Shown here: positions 34,382 through 44,039 of the stretch, in pieces | Numbering within the stretch: position 1 is the stretch's first letter | How the letters are laid out: the number at the start of each line of letters is the position of its first letter | Assembly: GCF_040760075.1 (NCBI RefSeq) | Contig: NZ_CP142884.1 | Coordinates: forward strand, 2,418,001 to 2,482,000 | Length of the DNA stretch: 64,000 nucleotides | From: Sphingobacterium sp. R2 | Lineage (GTDB): Bacteria > Bacteroidota > Bacteroidia > Sphingobacteriales > Sphingobacteriaceae | Direction of reading: 5' to 3' | Program-made: the position numbers and the translations under genes | The notes under the pieces: generated by a model | Seen by the model: the letters and a program-made list of their open reading frames with translations, nothing else | Database searches by the model: none | What the model was told of the DNA's origin: nothing

Positions 34382-36004
34382 TTATATGAGTTCCTTTTTT
34401 CGTCTGATCACAATCAGGATCAAAAATCCTCCTAATGCGAGCGTCAAACCCAAATAAGCGGCGATATCACCTGCTTGCGTATAGAACGTAATTTCTTCAT
34501 TTAAATTAATTTCCTGATTGAGGGCCGCAGGCTGCCACCATTTCGTCTGTTGCACAATATCTCCCCGTTGATTAATAAAGCCAGATATCCCTGTGTTGGC
34601 AGAGCGAGCCACCCATCGTCTGTTCTCAATCGCACGTAGTTTAGCATACTGTAAATGTTGGTCTTTGCCCGATGTATTTCCCCACCAGCCATCGTTGGTG
34701 ATGATCGCAATAAACTGTGCTCCTTTTTTGACATACTTAGCAACATAATTGCCCCAAATGGATTCGTAACAGATGACCGGTGCTGCACCAATGCCACTTT
34801 GCGCATAAAATACCGATGGTTCGGCCTGTTTTCCATAGCCTCCCGTAGTGCCGCCGAATGCTTTAAATAAAGGTTTTAAGAAGTTCATGGCTGCACCAAA
34901 AGGCATTTGTTCAACGCCCGGAACGAGCTTGGACTTATGATAAAATTGTAGTTTGGAAGAATAATCGATCAATGTCGCGGCATTGAAATTATCTTGATAA
35001 ACATGAGGAGCTATTTCGCGCGCAGTTGGTGTTTTGGCATCGTTGTACAGCTGATAGCTTTCAATACCTGAAAGTACATTGCCATTTTTATATTGATCTA
35101 AAAATTTTAAGATGCGCTGGTAAGAGTAGGTTTCCCTAAAGTTTTCCTCATCGAAATCGCCATTCTGTGAAAGCGCCGTTTCAGGCCAGATGAAAAACTC
35201 CGTATTGGGTTTCCCGACTGAATTTGATAAAGCGAATAAGGTGTTTAATTGTTCCTCAGGACTTATATTAAATTTAATATAAGGGTCAATATTGGGCTGA
35301 ACAACGACTATTTGTGCCGGATTCTGATGTTCTTCGTAGTTAAAGTACCGTATCAGCGAGTAAGCGGTGGGAAGTAACAATACTGCGGCTAAAGAAGCAA
35401 TCGGGACAATCTTACGTTTGATCGGATAAAGTCCCTTCCGATTCAGGTAAAGTGTAAACACCAAGATGTTGACCAGCCAGATCCATATGGTTCCACCGTA
35501 GACTCCCGTGATTTCATACCATTGCACCAATTGGTGGAAACTGGCGAAACCATTTCCTAATGTCATCCACGGGAACGCTAAATCCCAGGATTCATGTAAA
35601 AATTCGTAGCTTATCCAGAATCCCATTAATCCGAAAAGGGATAATAGGATGTTCGTTTTGCGTCGTAGTTGTGCATACAGTCTGAACGCCAGCGCCATTA
35701 AAGCCGCTCCAAGGCAAAAAGGGATCAGGCTGATCACAACGGCTGCAAATGCCGGCATAACTGCCGAAATGGAGTTATATACCCAATAAATCGAGGCGGT
35801 GTTCCACACAACTGCGGTGAGTCCTGCAGTAAGAAATACTTTACGGCCTTTTCTTTTGCATGTTTCACTTCGGATAATGTTTTCAACAGCAATCAGCAGC
35901 GGTACAAATCCAATAAATAACAATGGACTGGAATAGGGGATTGGAGGCCAGCCCAGCCACAATAAAAAGGCACTTAAAAGTGCCAGTAAATAGTTGTTTT
36001 TCAC
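34382..36004 (-). CDS. lnt: Apolipoprotein N-acyltransferase
   Basis: Lnt (540 aa) adds the third acyl chain to lipoproteins in the inner membrane. About eight N-terminal transmembrane helices are followed by the nitrilase-like domain. The catalytic Glu is in FIWPETALSQNGD, the Lys in FYHKSKLVPGVEQMPFG and the Cys in APVICYESIWGNY, with TNDGWWGNTSGKDQHLQYAKLRAIENR after it. It is the last gene of a run with rsmI and a PH/SHOCT protein (23-36 base gaps). Confidence 0.95.
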   Translation of the reverse strand: MKNNYLLALLSAFLLWLGWPPIPYSSPLLFIGFVPLLIAVENIIRSETCKRKGRKVFLTAGLTAVVWNTASIYWVYNSISAVMPAFAAVVISLIPFCLGAALMALAFRLYAQLRRKTNILLSLFGLMGFWISYEFLHESWDLAFPWMTLGNGFASFHQLVQWYEITGVYGGTIWIWLVNILVFTLYLNRKGLYPIKRKIVPIASLAAVLLLPTAYSLIRYFNYEEHQNPAQIVVVQPNIDPYIKFNISPEEQLNTLFALSNSVGKPNTEFFIWPETALSQNGDFDEENFRETYSYQRILKFLDQYKNGNVLSGIESYQLYNDAKTPTAREIAPHVYQDNFNAATLIDYSSKLQFYHKSKLVPGVEQMPFGAAMNFLKPLFKAFGGTTGGYGKQAEPSVFYAQSGIGAAPVICYESIWGNYVAKYVKKGAQFIAIITNDGWWGNTSGKDQHLQYAKLRAIENRRWVARSANTGISGFINQRGDIVQQTKWWQPAALNQEINLNEEITFYTQAGDIAAYLGLTLALGGFLILIVIRRKKELI

Positions 36005-36027
36005 TATATATTTTCTCCCATTTATAA

Positions 36028-36786
36028 TTATAAACTGGATAATACTTCTCGCTTTTTACTCTCGTATTCTTCTTGGGTAATCAATTGTTTATCGAAGAGC
36101 GTTTTTAATTTTTTGAGCTTTAAGGTAATTTCATCCTCTTCCTCTTCCTTTGCCGCAGCAGGTGAGATAGGAGCTGCCGAAACTGATGGAATAGTTGGAG
36201 TGGATGCGATCGGTTGCTGTGCCTGAACCTGCGCCTGCGGAGTTGGCTGACCAGCCCCATAATATTGCGGTGCTGATTGAGCAGGTGCTGCAGCTGCTGG
36301 CTGCCCTGCGGCATTACTTTCCGGTCTTTCGATAATCCCTTCTTTTGCCACAGTTGGAGCAATCACTATTTTCTCTTTTTCGGCGGCCAATTCCGCTTTT
36401 TTATAATTTTCAAGCGCCGCTTTAATATACTGATACAATTTTCTGGCCTGAACCTTAGGGATATAATCGATGCTCAAATTCTCCCCAGTAAAAGGAATAA
36501 CAGTCACTTTCGAACCGAAGATTTCCTCTTTAAACGCAATATCTTTGATATCTTGCCAGCCGAAAATTTCGAAATCCGTAGCTAAGCCCAATTTAGTAAA
36601 CTCGCACATAAATATGCGCTTATTACTGATGGTAATACTATCCGGTAAAATAGTCACAGCAGGCTTCTTTTGAACGGCAATATAATCTATTTTTTCTCCT
36701 GGAGTAAGCATATCCTGGACTTTAGAAACCAATTTTTCAATGATTTTTATGTCCTGCCCATCCTGTGCAAATTGTTCCATGTTCAT
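36028..36786 (-). CDS. PH-like/SHOCT domain protein
   Basis: The protein has 252 aa. The N-terminal domain (residues about 30-125) is PH-like: TPGEKIDYIAVQKKPAVTILPDSITISNKRIF with FGWQDIKDIAFKEEIFGSKVTVI. A low-complexity Ala/Gln/Pro stretch (about 160-215) follows. The C-terminus (LKKLKTLFDKQLITQEEYESKKREVLSSL) is a SHOCT motif of the kind that mediates oligomerisation. It has no signal peptide. It lies between rsmI and lnt, probably co-transcribed, which gives no clear functional hint. Confidence 0.85.
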   Translation of the reverse strand: MNMEQFAQDGQDIKIIEKLVSKVQDMLTPGEKIDYIAVQKKPAVTILPDSITISNKRIFMCEFTKLGLATDFEIFGWQDIKDIAFKEEIFGSKVTVIPFTGENLSIDYIPKVQARKLYQYIKAALENYKKAELAAEKEKIVIAPTVAKEGIIERPESNAAGQPAAAAPAQSAPQYYGAGQPTPQAQVQAQQPIASTPTIPSVSAAPISPAAAKEEEEDEITLKLKKLKTLFDKQLITQEEYESKKREVLSSL

Positions 36787-36822
36787 GTCAAATACTTTTT
36801 AATACATAAAGATTGTTAAAAT

Positions 36823-37488
36823 TTATTCCAATCCTGCTACACAAAATACAAATTCTCCTTTAATCGGATTGTTTTCAAAGTGTAATTTTAAATCAGTTAA
36901 TGTTCCGCGCACATTTTCCTCATAGAGTTTGCTCAACTCACGAGATATCGACCCTTGTCTTTCTGGTCCAAAAACGGTGATAAATTCTTCAATTGTTTTG
37001 AGAATACGATGTGGTGATTCGTAGAAGATCATTGTTCTTTTTTCTTCTGCTAAAGCTTTTAAGCGTGTTTGTCTTCCTTTTTTTACGGGTAGAAAACCCT
37101 CAAAGCAAAAACGGTCGTTGGGAAGCCCCGAATTGACAAGCGCCGGCACGAATGCAGTTGCTCCGGGTAAGCACTGTACCTCCAGTCCTTCTTTGATGGC
37201 CTCACGTACCAGTAAAAATCCCGGATCCGAGATTGCTGGTGTTCCAGCGTCTGAAATCAAAGCAATGTTTTGTCCCTCTTTTAAAAATTTAATGATTTCC
37301 GAGACCGCTTTATGTTCATTGTGCTGATGATGCGCAAATACTTTTTTGTCGATTCCAAAATGTTTTAAAAGCGGAGCACTAGTCCTTGTATCCTCTGCTA
37401 AGATGAGGTCCACTTCTTTTAGGACATTGACCGCACGGAACGTCATGTCCTCCAGATTGCCAATAGGTGTTGGAACTAAATATAACAT
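36823..37488 (-). CDS. rsmI: 16S rRNA (cytidine(1402)-2'-O)-methyltransferase
   Basis: RsmI (221 aa from the ATG at 37488) 2'-O-methylates C1402 in the ribosomal decoding centre. It is a TP-methylase/tetrapyrrole fold: MLYLVPTPIGNLEDMTFRA, LAEDTRTSAPLLKHF, ISDAGTPAISDPGFLLVREAI and FEGFLPVKKGRQTRL are the family signatures. An in-frame TTG at 37494 lies inside a TAACTTTG box (37492-37499), so 37488 is the start and the box ends three bases before it. Confidence 0.95.
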   Translation of the reverse strand: MLYLVPTPIGNLEDMTFRAVNVLKEVDLILAEDTRTSAPLLKHFGIDKKVFAHHQHNEHKAVSEIIKFLKEGQNIALISDAGTPAISDPGFLLVREAIKEGLEVQCLPGATAFVPALVNSGLPNDRFCFEGFLPVKKGRQTRLKALAEEKRTMIFYESPHRILKTIEEFITVFGPERQGSISRELSKLYEENVRGTLTDLKLHFENNPIKGEFVFCVAGLE

Positions 37489-37599
37489 GGTCAAAGTTAA
37501 GTTTTTTTTACTACATAATATGCGCTAAAACATTCTGTGGTTTTTAGAGTTTTATTTTAAAGATAATGGTAAACTCCATCACGTTAAAATAAATATATT

Positions 37600-38673
37600 A
37601 TGCAATACATCGAAAAAATACAGGCACATCTAGGTGCAGAAGCGAGTTATTTGTTAGAATTTGATCAACCTGCAGTTTCCAAAACAATGCTACATCTCCC
37701 ACAAGCAGAATTTATTGACCAAGTATACAGTTTAAGTGATCGTAGCCCGCAGGTTTTGCGCAGTTTGGGACAACTTTTTGGAACGGGTCGATTGGCTAAT
37801 ACCGGGTATCTTTCGATATTGCCTGTGGACCAAGGTATTGAACACAGTGCCGGAGCGTCTTTTGCTCCAAATCCACAGTATTTTGATCCAGAGAATATCG
37901 TTAAGCTGGCTTTGGAAGGCAATTGCAATGCTGTGGCTTCTACCTTTGGCGTTTTAGGATCCGTTGCACGAAAGTATGCCCATAAGATTCCGTTTTTGGT
38001 TAAAATCAATCATAATGAATTGCTGACCTATCCCAATCGAGCCGACCAAATCTTGTACGGAACGATTCGCGAAGCCTGGAATATGGGTGCTGTTGCGGTA
38101 GGGGCAACCATATATTTTGGATCTGAAGAATCAGATCGGCAGATTATTGAAGTAGCAAAAGCATTTGAGGAAGCTCATTCCTTGGGAATGGCGACGGTAC
38201 TATGGTGCTACTTGCGTAATTCGGCTTTTAAAGTCGGTGATAAAGATTACCACTTAGCTGCGGATTTGACCGGACAAGCCAATCATTTAGGGGTAACAAT
38301 CAAAGCCGATATTATTAAGCAAAAATTACCCGAATTAAATGGGGGATTCAAAGCGTTGAATATGGGTAAAAGCAGTTATGGGAAGCTAGATGAACGAATG
38401 TATACACAGCTTTCTTCCGACCATCCAATTGATCTGTGCCGCTACCAGGTTCTTAATTGCTTTGCTGGTAGGGCAGGCTTGATCAATTCTGGCGGGGCTT
38501 CGGGACAGAATGACATCCAAGAAGCCGTAAAAACAGCGGTTATCAACAAGCGCGCTGGAGGAACTGGTTTGATATCCGGTCGTAAAGCCTTTCAAAAACC
38601 GATGCAAGAGGGTGTAGCGCTGCTTCACGCTATTCAAGATGTATATTTGTGTGATGAGGTGAGTATTGTTTAG
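37600..38673 (+). CDS. fbaB: Class I fructose-bisphosphate aldolase (FbaB/DhnA type)
   Basis: The enzyme (357 aa) splits fructose 1,6-bisphosphate into two triose phosphates. It has a TIM-barrel with [38 protein letters not shown] and the Schiff-base region with VKINHNE. The FbaB/DhnA family can also act on related sugars, so the exact substrate is an inference. It is followed by serS with no terminator seen, but serS has its own promoter. Confidence 0.88.
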   Translation: MQYIEKIQAHLGAEASYLLEFDQPAVSKTMLHLPQAEFIDQVYSLSDRSPQVLRSLGQLFGTGRLANTGYLSILPVDQGIEHSAGASFAPNPQYFDPENIVKLALEGNCNAVASTFGVLGSVARKYAHKIPFLVKINHNELLTYPNRADQILYGTIREAWNMGAVAVGATIYFGSEESDRQIIEVAKAFEEAHSLGMATVLWCYLRNSAFKVGDKDYHLAADLTGQANHLGVTIKADIIKQKLPELNGGFKALNMGKSSYGKLDERMYTQLSSDHPIDLCRYQVLNCFAGRAGLINSGGASGQNDIQEAVKTAVINKRAGGTGLISGRKAFQKPMQEGVALLHAIQDVYLCDEVSIV

Positions 38674-38732
38674 TAAAGCGCATAAAATAGGTTCAAAAAG
38701 CCTTTCTAAAGGTGTTATGGGAATAAAATAGC

Positions 38733-38763
38733 TTGTAAATAAAGGCAAATTTATCTAAGTTTG
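38733..38763 (+). promoter_or_regulatory. serS promoter
   Basis: TTG (38733-38735), 20 bases, TAAGTTTG (38756-38763), a perfect consensus arrangement. The ATG is 30 bases further on. Confidence 0.75.
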
Positions 38764-38792
38764 TTCACTATTTTAAATAACACATTTATATT

Positions 38793-40064
38793 ATGTTGCA
38801 ATTAAATTATATCCGTGAGAACAGGGATACGGTAATCGAAAGATTGGCTGTCAAGCATTTCACGGAAATTGGATTGATCGACGAAATCATTAGTTTAGAT
38901 GAAGAGCGCCGTAAGATCCAATCGGAATCTGATGCACTTTCGGCAGAGGCTAATGCGGCAGCAAAACAGATTGGGGATCTGATGCGTCAAGGTAAAAAAG
39001 AAGAAGCTGAAACCGTTAAATCCAAATCCTCTGGATATAAAGAGCAAGTGAAGCAACTTTTAGATCAATTAGGAACAATTGAGGCAGAATTGAATGAGAA
39101 GATCGTGCAATTACCCAATTTACCACATCAATCCGTTCCGGCAGGTGTAAGTGCAGACGATAACGAAGTTGTTTTGACCCATGGCGAAATCCCTGCGTTG
39201 TCGGAGGACGCATTGCCGCATTGGGAATTGTTGAACAAATATGATATTGTCGATTTAGAGCTTGGCGTAAAAGTTGCCGGTGCGGGTTTTCCTATCTATA
39301 AAGGTAAAGGAGCAAAATTGCAACGTGCATTGATCAATTTCTTTTTGGATCAGGCAGCTGAAGAAGGATACGAAGAAGTACAGGTGCCCATTTTGGTCAA
39401 CGAAGATTCTGCATTTGCTACGGGGCAATTACCGGATAAAGAAGGGCAAATGTACTATGTTGGTAATGACAATCTCTATCTTATTCCTACAGCTGAGGTT
39501 CCAGTCACTAACATTTATAGAGACGAAATTGTAAAAGAGGCGCAGTTTCCAATCAAACATTGCGCTTATACCCCATGTTTCCGTCGGGAAGCAGGTTCTT
39601 ACGGAGCACATGTACGTGGATTGAACCGTTTGCATCAATTTGACAAAGTAGAGACGGTGCAGATCGTACATCCCGAAAGGTCGTATGAAGTGCTGGAAGA
39701 GATGAGCTTATATGTGCAGAGACTGTTGCAGAAATTAGAGTTGCCTTACCGTGTCTTACGTTTATGTGGTGGGGATATGAGTTTTACTTCTGCATTGACT
39801 TACGATATGGAAGTGTATAGTTCTGCGCAGAAGCGTTGGTTGGAGGTTTCATCCGTCTCCAATTTTGAAACTTACCAAGCGAATCGTTTGAAAGTACGTT
39901 TTAAAAATGCCGATGGCAAGATGCAATTGGCGCATACCTTAAATGGTTCAGCATTAGCTTTGCCACGTATTGTAGCTGCGATATTAGAAAATAATCAAAC
40001 TGAAAAAGGAATTAAGATTCCAGCAGTTTTGGTGCCTTACACTAAATTTGAGTATATTGATTAA
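38793..40064 (+). CDS. serS: Serine--tRNA ligase
   Basis: This class II aminoacyl-tRNA synthetase (423 aa) charges tRNA-Ser. The N-terminal coiled-coil arm spans residues about 30-110. The class II core has FRREAGSYGAHVRGLNRLHQFDKVE, LRLCGGDMSFTSALTYDMEV, and motif 3 LNGSALALPRIVAAILENNQ. The terminator just downstream is a 10-bp stem. Confidence 0.97.
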   Translation: MLQLNYIRENRDTVIERLAVKHFTEIGLIDEIISLDEERRKIQSESDALSAEANAAAKQIGDLMRQGKKEEAETVKSKSSGYKEQVKQLLDQLGTIEAELNEKIVQLPNLPHQSVPAGVSADDNEVVLTHGEIPALSEDALPHWELLNKYDIVDLELGVKVAGAGFPIYKGKGAKLQRALINFFLDQAAEEGYEEVQVPILVNEDSAFATGQLPDKEGQMYYVGNDNLYLIPTAEVPVTNIYRDEIVKEAQFPIKHCAYTPCFRREAGSYGAHVRGLNRLHQFDKVETVQIVHPERSYEVLEEMSLYVQRLLQKLELPYRVLRLCGGDMSFTSALTYDMEVYSSAQKRWLEVSSVSNFETYQANRLKVRFKNADGKMQLAHTLNGSALALPRIVAAILENNQTEKGIKIPAVLVPYTKFEYID

Positions 40065-40107
40065 TAGCAATAAATAAGTCGTATTTGGACTTATTTCATA
40101 CCAAGTG

Positions 40108-40145
40108 AAAGACGCTCAGCCTGACAGGGTAGAGCGTCTTTTCTT
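40108..40145 (+). terminator. serS terminator
   Basis: A 10-bp stem AAAGACGCTC/GAGCGTCTTT (40108-40117 with 40132-40141), with a further T tract. Confidence 0.7.
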
Positions 40146-40482
40146 TTAATTTTCAGTTGTTATTGATCAGAAGCAATTTTTTTTGCTTTTCATTGTTGCG
40201 GATAGATATGATGTAATTTAAGTTCATTATCATTCTGCTCTCATGTATTTAGAATCATTATAAATTAATTTTCCTTTTTATTTCATAATTTAAAGAATGA
40301 TGCCTCAAAGATTTCTCATAGCATTGTTAATGTTTTGTTAAATATGTCGGATTCCGTATAAAATTCTGTTTGAGATTACTTTGATTAGTTTTTATTCTAA
40401 AATGATTCTTTAGTAACAATTTGCAAATTTGACTTCTAATTATTGCGGTATTTACTGATTTTGAGGGATTATGTTAAAAAAC

Positions 40483-40513
40483 TTGTAAAAACAACTTGGG
40501 GTTTCTATATTTG
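40483..40513 (+). promoter_or_regulatory. First susC operon promoter
   Basis: TTG (40483-40485), 20 bases, TATATTTG (40506-40513). This predicts a start of transcription near 40518 and a leader of about 270 bases. Confidence 0.7.
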
Positions 40514-40599
40514 ACACCGCTAATAAAAATCGCACTAACTATTATTTACTGTAAATGCTGAAAAGAGCAAATTTACAGCTGGATATTTATCTAAGAATT

Positions 40600-40627
40600 G
40601 CCCTGCATCTACCTAGGGCTGCTTTTT
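40600..40627 (+). promoter_or_regulatory. Terminator-like hairpin in the first susC leader
   Basis: GCCCT/AGGGC (40600-40604 with 40615-40619) is followed by a T5 tract (40623-40627), about 85 bases into the predicted leader. Its place before the coding sequence suggests attenuation (inference). Confidence 0.4.
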
Positions 40628-40787
40628 CAATAATATTTTCAACTGTTAAAAAATGAACTGCAATAGTCTATTTGATAGGTTGCGGTTTTATTGTCTACAC
40701 AATTTATGTTTGGACAGTTATATGAACGGGTATAATTTATATCAATATATAGGATTAGAAAAAATAATAAAATTAACTAACTAAAAC

Positions 40788-43700
40788 ATGAAACAAACAT
40801 TACTAAGTTTTCTTGTTGGCGGAATGATTCTGACTTCGGTCGCATTCGCTCAGGAAAAAAAGATTAGTGGTCGTGTTACATCTGCTGACGGTAAAGCTAT
40901 ACCAGGGGTAACAGTAGTTGTACAAGGTACTAATCAGGCTACACAGACCGATACTAATGGTAATTATTCATTGAATGTACCTGCAGGCAAAGTTGTTGTA
41001 TTCCGTTCCGTTGGTTTTGACGATAAAACCATTATTGTGAATAACAACAACACGGTGTTCAATGTTTCTTTAGATAATCATGACAATGCGCTTGAAGAGG
41101 TTGTCGTAACTGCTAATGCTATCAAAAGAGAAAAGAGAACATTAGGTTATTCAGCACCGACCTTGAACAACGAGGAATTGCGGTCAGGTCAAAATTCAAG
41201 TGCTATCAATGCATTGGCTGGTAAAGTTGCCGGTGTGAATATTACATCGACCTCAAATTCTCCAGGTAGTTCATCTCGTGTAGTATTACGTGGTGGTTCT
41301 TCAATTTCAGGGAATAACCAAGCCTTAATCGTTGTTGACGGTGTTCCTATTGACAACTCCAGCGTAATTGGTGGTGGTTCATCATTATCAAGTGTAGATT
41401 TTGGTAACCGTGGTAATGATATCAACCCTGATGATATTGCATCAATGACCATATTGAAAGGTCCGGCTGCAGCAGCGTTATATGGATCGCGTGCATCCAA
41501 CGGAGCATTGATCATTACGACTAAAACAGGTAAAAGAGGCGGCGGTAAAACAGATATTACTTTCAATACAACAAACACCTTTTCTTCTATTTTAAAATTA
41601 CCTGAGTTTCAAAACGAATATGGTCAAGGTTACTCTGGTTATACTAAAAATGGAGACCTGGTTTTTGTCAATGATCCAAAGGAAAACTGGTCTTGGGGAG
41701 CTCCTTTTACTGGGAAAACACAGGAATGGGGACAAGCTGTAAATGGGATAAGACAAACAAAGCCATATTCTGCTGTTAAAGATAACGTCAGGGATTTTTT
41801 TAATACTGGATTTGCAACAGATAATAATTTAGGTTTCTCTGGTGGTAGTGAAAAGTCTTCCTTCTATTTAGGTCTGAATTCCCTGAACTCAAACGGAGTT
41901 TACCCTGGGAGCAAAGATAACTACAACAAATATGGTGTTCGATTCAATGGTCAAACTGAATTCTCTAATAAATTTTATGCAGGAATTTCAGCTAACTATA
42001 GTCAGATTAACTCGAACAACGTAGGTGGAGGACAGGGAAATTCGTCTGTATACAATAACTTGTTACAAACTCCTCGTGATATTCCTGTTGCTGACATGAA
42101 AGATTTAAGCAATCCATATAATGGATATGGTTATGTCGATGCAAATGGTCTAAACCATAGTAATGAGTATGGCTATTATGGAGCTTATTCTATGAACCCC
42201 TATTGGACATTGGCAAATTACAACAATTATAATAATGTAAATCGCATTCTGGGTAATTTTAACGTCGGTTATAAGCCATTTGAATGGCTGGATTTCAAAG
42301 AGCGTGTAGGGGTAGATCATTATACTGACCGCAGACGCTCTGAATCTCCAAAATATAATTTTACACCAATTGATAAAACTTCAGGTAATTATTCGACAGG
42401 TAACGATCTAATTGACAATGGTGAGTATCGTATCGATCAATACAATGTAACAGAGATCATTCATGATTTCATGGTTACTGCTACCCATGACTTTAATCAA
42501 GATTTTAAAGGATCATTAATGTTGGGTAACAACATTCGTCAACGTAATGTTTCTAATCTAAGTACAGCAACTAACGAAAGTGGAGGTTTGGTACAGCCCG
42601 GTTTTTATAATTTAGCGAACTCCAATGGACCATTGAACTTAATCCAAGACTCATGGTCAAAACGTCGTTTGGTCGGACTTTATGCAGATTTGAATTTGTC
42701 GTATAAAAACTTCCTATACTTACAAGCGACAGCACGTAACGACTGGTCTTCTACATTACCTAAGAAAAACAATTCATTCTTTTACCCAAGTGTGAGTGGT
42801 TCATTTGTATTCTCTGAGTTGTTAAGCCAAGATGCGAAGAGAATCCTTTCTTACGGTAAATTGCGTGCTAACTATGCTAAAGTTGGGTCGGATACAGATC
42901 CATACCAATTGTTGACAACATTTTCTAGAGGCGAGATCAATGGTGGATTTGGAACGACAACTTTCCCATTTGGTAATGTGTCTGCATTCATGTCTGGATC
43001 GACTCTAGGAAATGCAGAGTTGAAACCAGAAATCACTACATCAGCTGAAGTTGGTGCAGAATTGGGTTTCTTTAGAAATCGTTTAACTGTTGATTTTAGT
43101 TACTACAATAACAACTCGAAAAATCAAATCTTAGCAATTCCTATTGCAAATTCGACAGGTTACGGATTCAATGTTGTTAATGCCGGAAAGATTAAAAACT
43201 CGGGTGTTGAACTTGCGTTGCGTGGGACACCAGTGAAAACAGAAAACTTTAGCTGGGAATTGATGGGTACTTTTACTAAAAACAACAATAAAGTTGTTGA
43301 ATTGATGGATGGTATTGATCAAGTTTCTTTAGGTGGTTTCTCAGGTATGTCTATCGTTGCCGCTAAAGGACGCCCTTACGGTGAATTTTATGCTGTAACC
43401 AATGCCACTGATGCACAAGGTAGAACTATCGTTGACCAAGAAACAGGCTTACCAGTACCTACTTCGGAAGCAAAGTATTTAGGAAGTTATAATCCTAAAT
43501 TTCAAGCCTCATTAGGAACGACTGTCAATTACAAAGGCTGGTCATTAACTGCATTGTTTGATATGAAACATGGAGGTGTATTCTATTCACGTACTAAAGA
43601 TATCATGGCATTTACAGGTACATCTGCAGAAACAGGAGGTGAGCGTTTTGGTCAAATTTTCCCTAACTCAGTTTACTTAGATGCAAATGGTAATTCAGTT

Positions 43701-44021
43701 GTAAATACGACAGCAACTTATGACAAAGTGGATTACTATCCATATTTGGAAGCGGGTATGAATGTTGTAGATGCTTCTTATGTGAAGTTGCGCAACTTGG
43801 CTATCTCTTATAAATTCAAAAAAGATATGCTAAAAAATACGCCTTTTGGTGATGTAACTGTCGGCGTATTTGGTAATAACCTATTTATCTGGACGCCAAG
43901 CGAAAATAAATATGCAGATCCAGAAGTAAATTCTGCTGGTGCTGGAAATGCACAAGGTTTTGACTATACCGCTCAGCCGTCTTTGCGTAACTATGGTATC
44001 AATGTGAAGGTATCCTTCTAA
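40788..44021 (+). CDS. SusC/RagA-family TonB-linked outer-membrane receptor (pair 1)
   Basis: SusC-type transporter (1077 aa). A signal peptide ends at AFAQ (residue 22), a carboxypeptidase-regulatory-like domain spans about 25-105 (GRVTSADGKAIPGVTVVVQG), then the TonB box LEEVVVTANA and a plug with VDGVPIDN and GPAAAALYGSRASNGALIITT. The remaining part is a barrel ending in NYGINVKVSF. With SusD it imports glycans or peptides across the outer membrane. The ligand is unknown. It is transcribed with the downstream SusD, with an 18-base gap. Confidence 0.95.
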   Translation: MKQTLLSFLVGGMILTSVAFAQEKKISGRVTSADGKAIPGVTVVVQGTNQATQTDTNGNYSLNVPAGKVVVFRSVGFDDKTIIVNNNNTVFNVSLDNHDNALEEVVVTANAIKREKRTLGYSAPTLNNEELRSGQNSSAINALAGKVAGVNITSTSNSPGSSSRVVLRGGSSISGNNQALIVVDGVPIDNSSVIGGGSSLSSVDFGNRGNDINPDDIASMTILKGPAAAALYGSRASNGALIITTKTGKRGGGKTDITFNTTNTFSSILKLPEFQNEYGQGYSGYTKNGDLVFVNDPKENWSWGAPFTGKTQEWGQAVNGIRQTKPYSAVKDNVRDFFNTGFATDNNLGFSGGSEKSSFYLGLNSLNSNGVYPGSKDNYNKYGVRFNGQTEFSNKFYAGISANYSQINSNNVGGGQGNSSVYNNLLQTPRDIPVADMKDLSNPYNGYGYVDANGLNHSNEYGYYGAYSMNPYWTLANYNNYNNVNRILGNFNVGYKPFEWLDFKERVGVDHYTDRRRSESPKYNFTPIDKTSGNYSTGNDLIDNGEYRIDQYNVTEIIHDFMVTATHDFNQDFKGSLMLGNNIRQRNVSNLSTATNESGGLVQPGFYNLANSNGPLNLIQDSWSKRRLVGLYADLNLSYKNFLYLQATARNDWSSTLPKKNNSFFYPSVSGSFVFSELLSQDAKRILSYGKLRANYAKVGSDTDPYQLLTTFSRGEINGGFGTTTFPFGNVSAFMSGSTLGNAELKPEITTSAEVGAELGFFRNRLTVDFSYYNNNSKNQILAIPIANSTGYGFNVVNAGKIKNSGVELALRGTPVKTENFSWELMGTFTKNNNKVVELMDGIDQVSLGGFSGMSIVAAKGRPYGEFYAVTNATDAQGRTIVDQETGLPVPTSEAKYLGSYNPKFQASLGTTVNYKGWSLTALFDMKHGGVFYSRTKDIMAFTGTSAETGGERFGQIFPNSVYLDANGNSVVNTTATYDKVDYYPYLEAGMNVVDASYVKLRNLAISYKFKKDMLKNTPFGDVTVGVFGNNLFIWTPSENKYADPEVNSAGAGNAQGFDYTAQPSLRNYGINVKVSF

Positions 44022-44039
44022 ACTATAAAGAATAACAAA

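Larger units (their letters stand above)
40065..40787. other. Gene-poor gap with promoter and leader of the first SusC operon
   Basis: The 723 bases hold the serS terminator, an AT-rich stretch without a supported ORF, and the full promoter at 40483-40513. About 270 bases of leader lead to susC. The leader includes a terminator-like hairpin (40600-40627). Confidence 0.65.
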
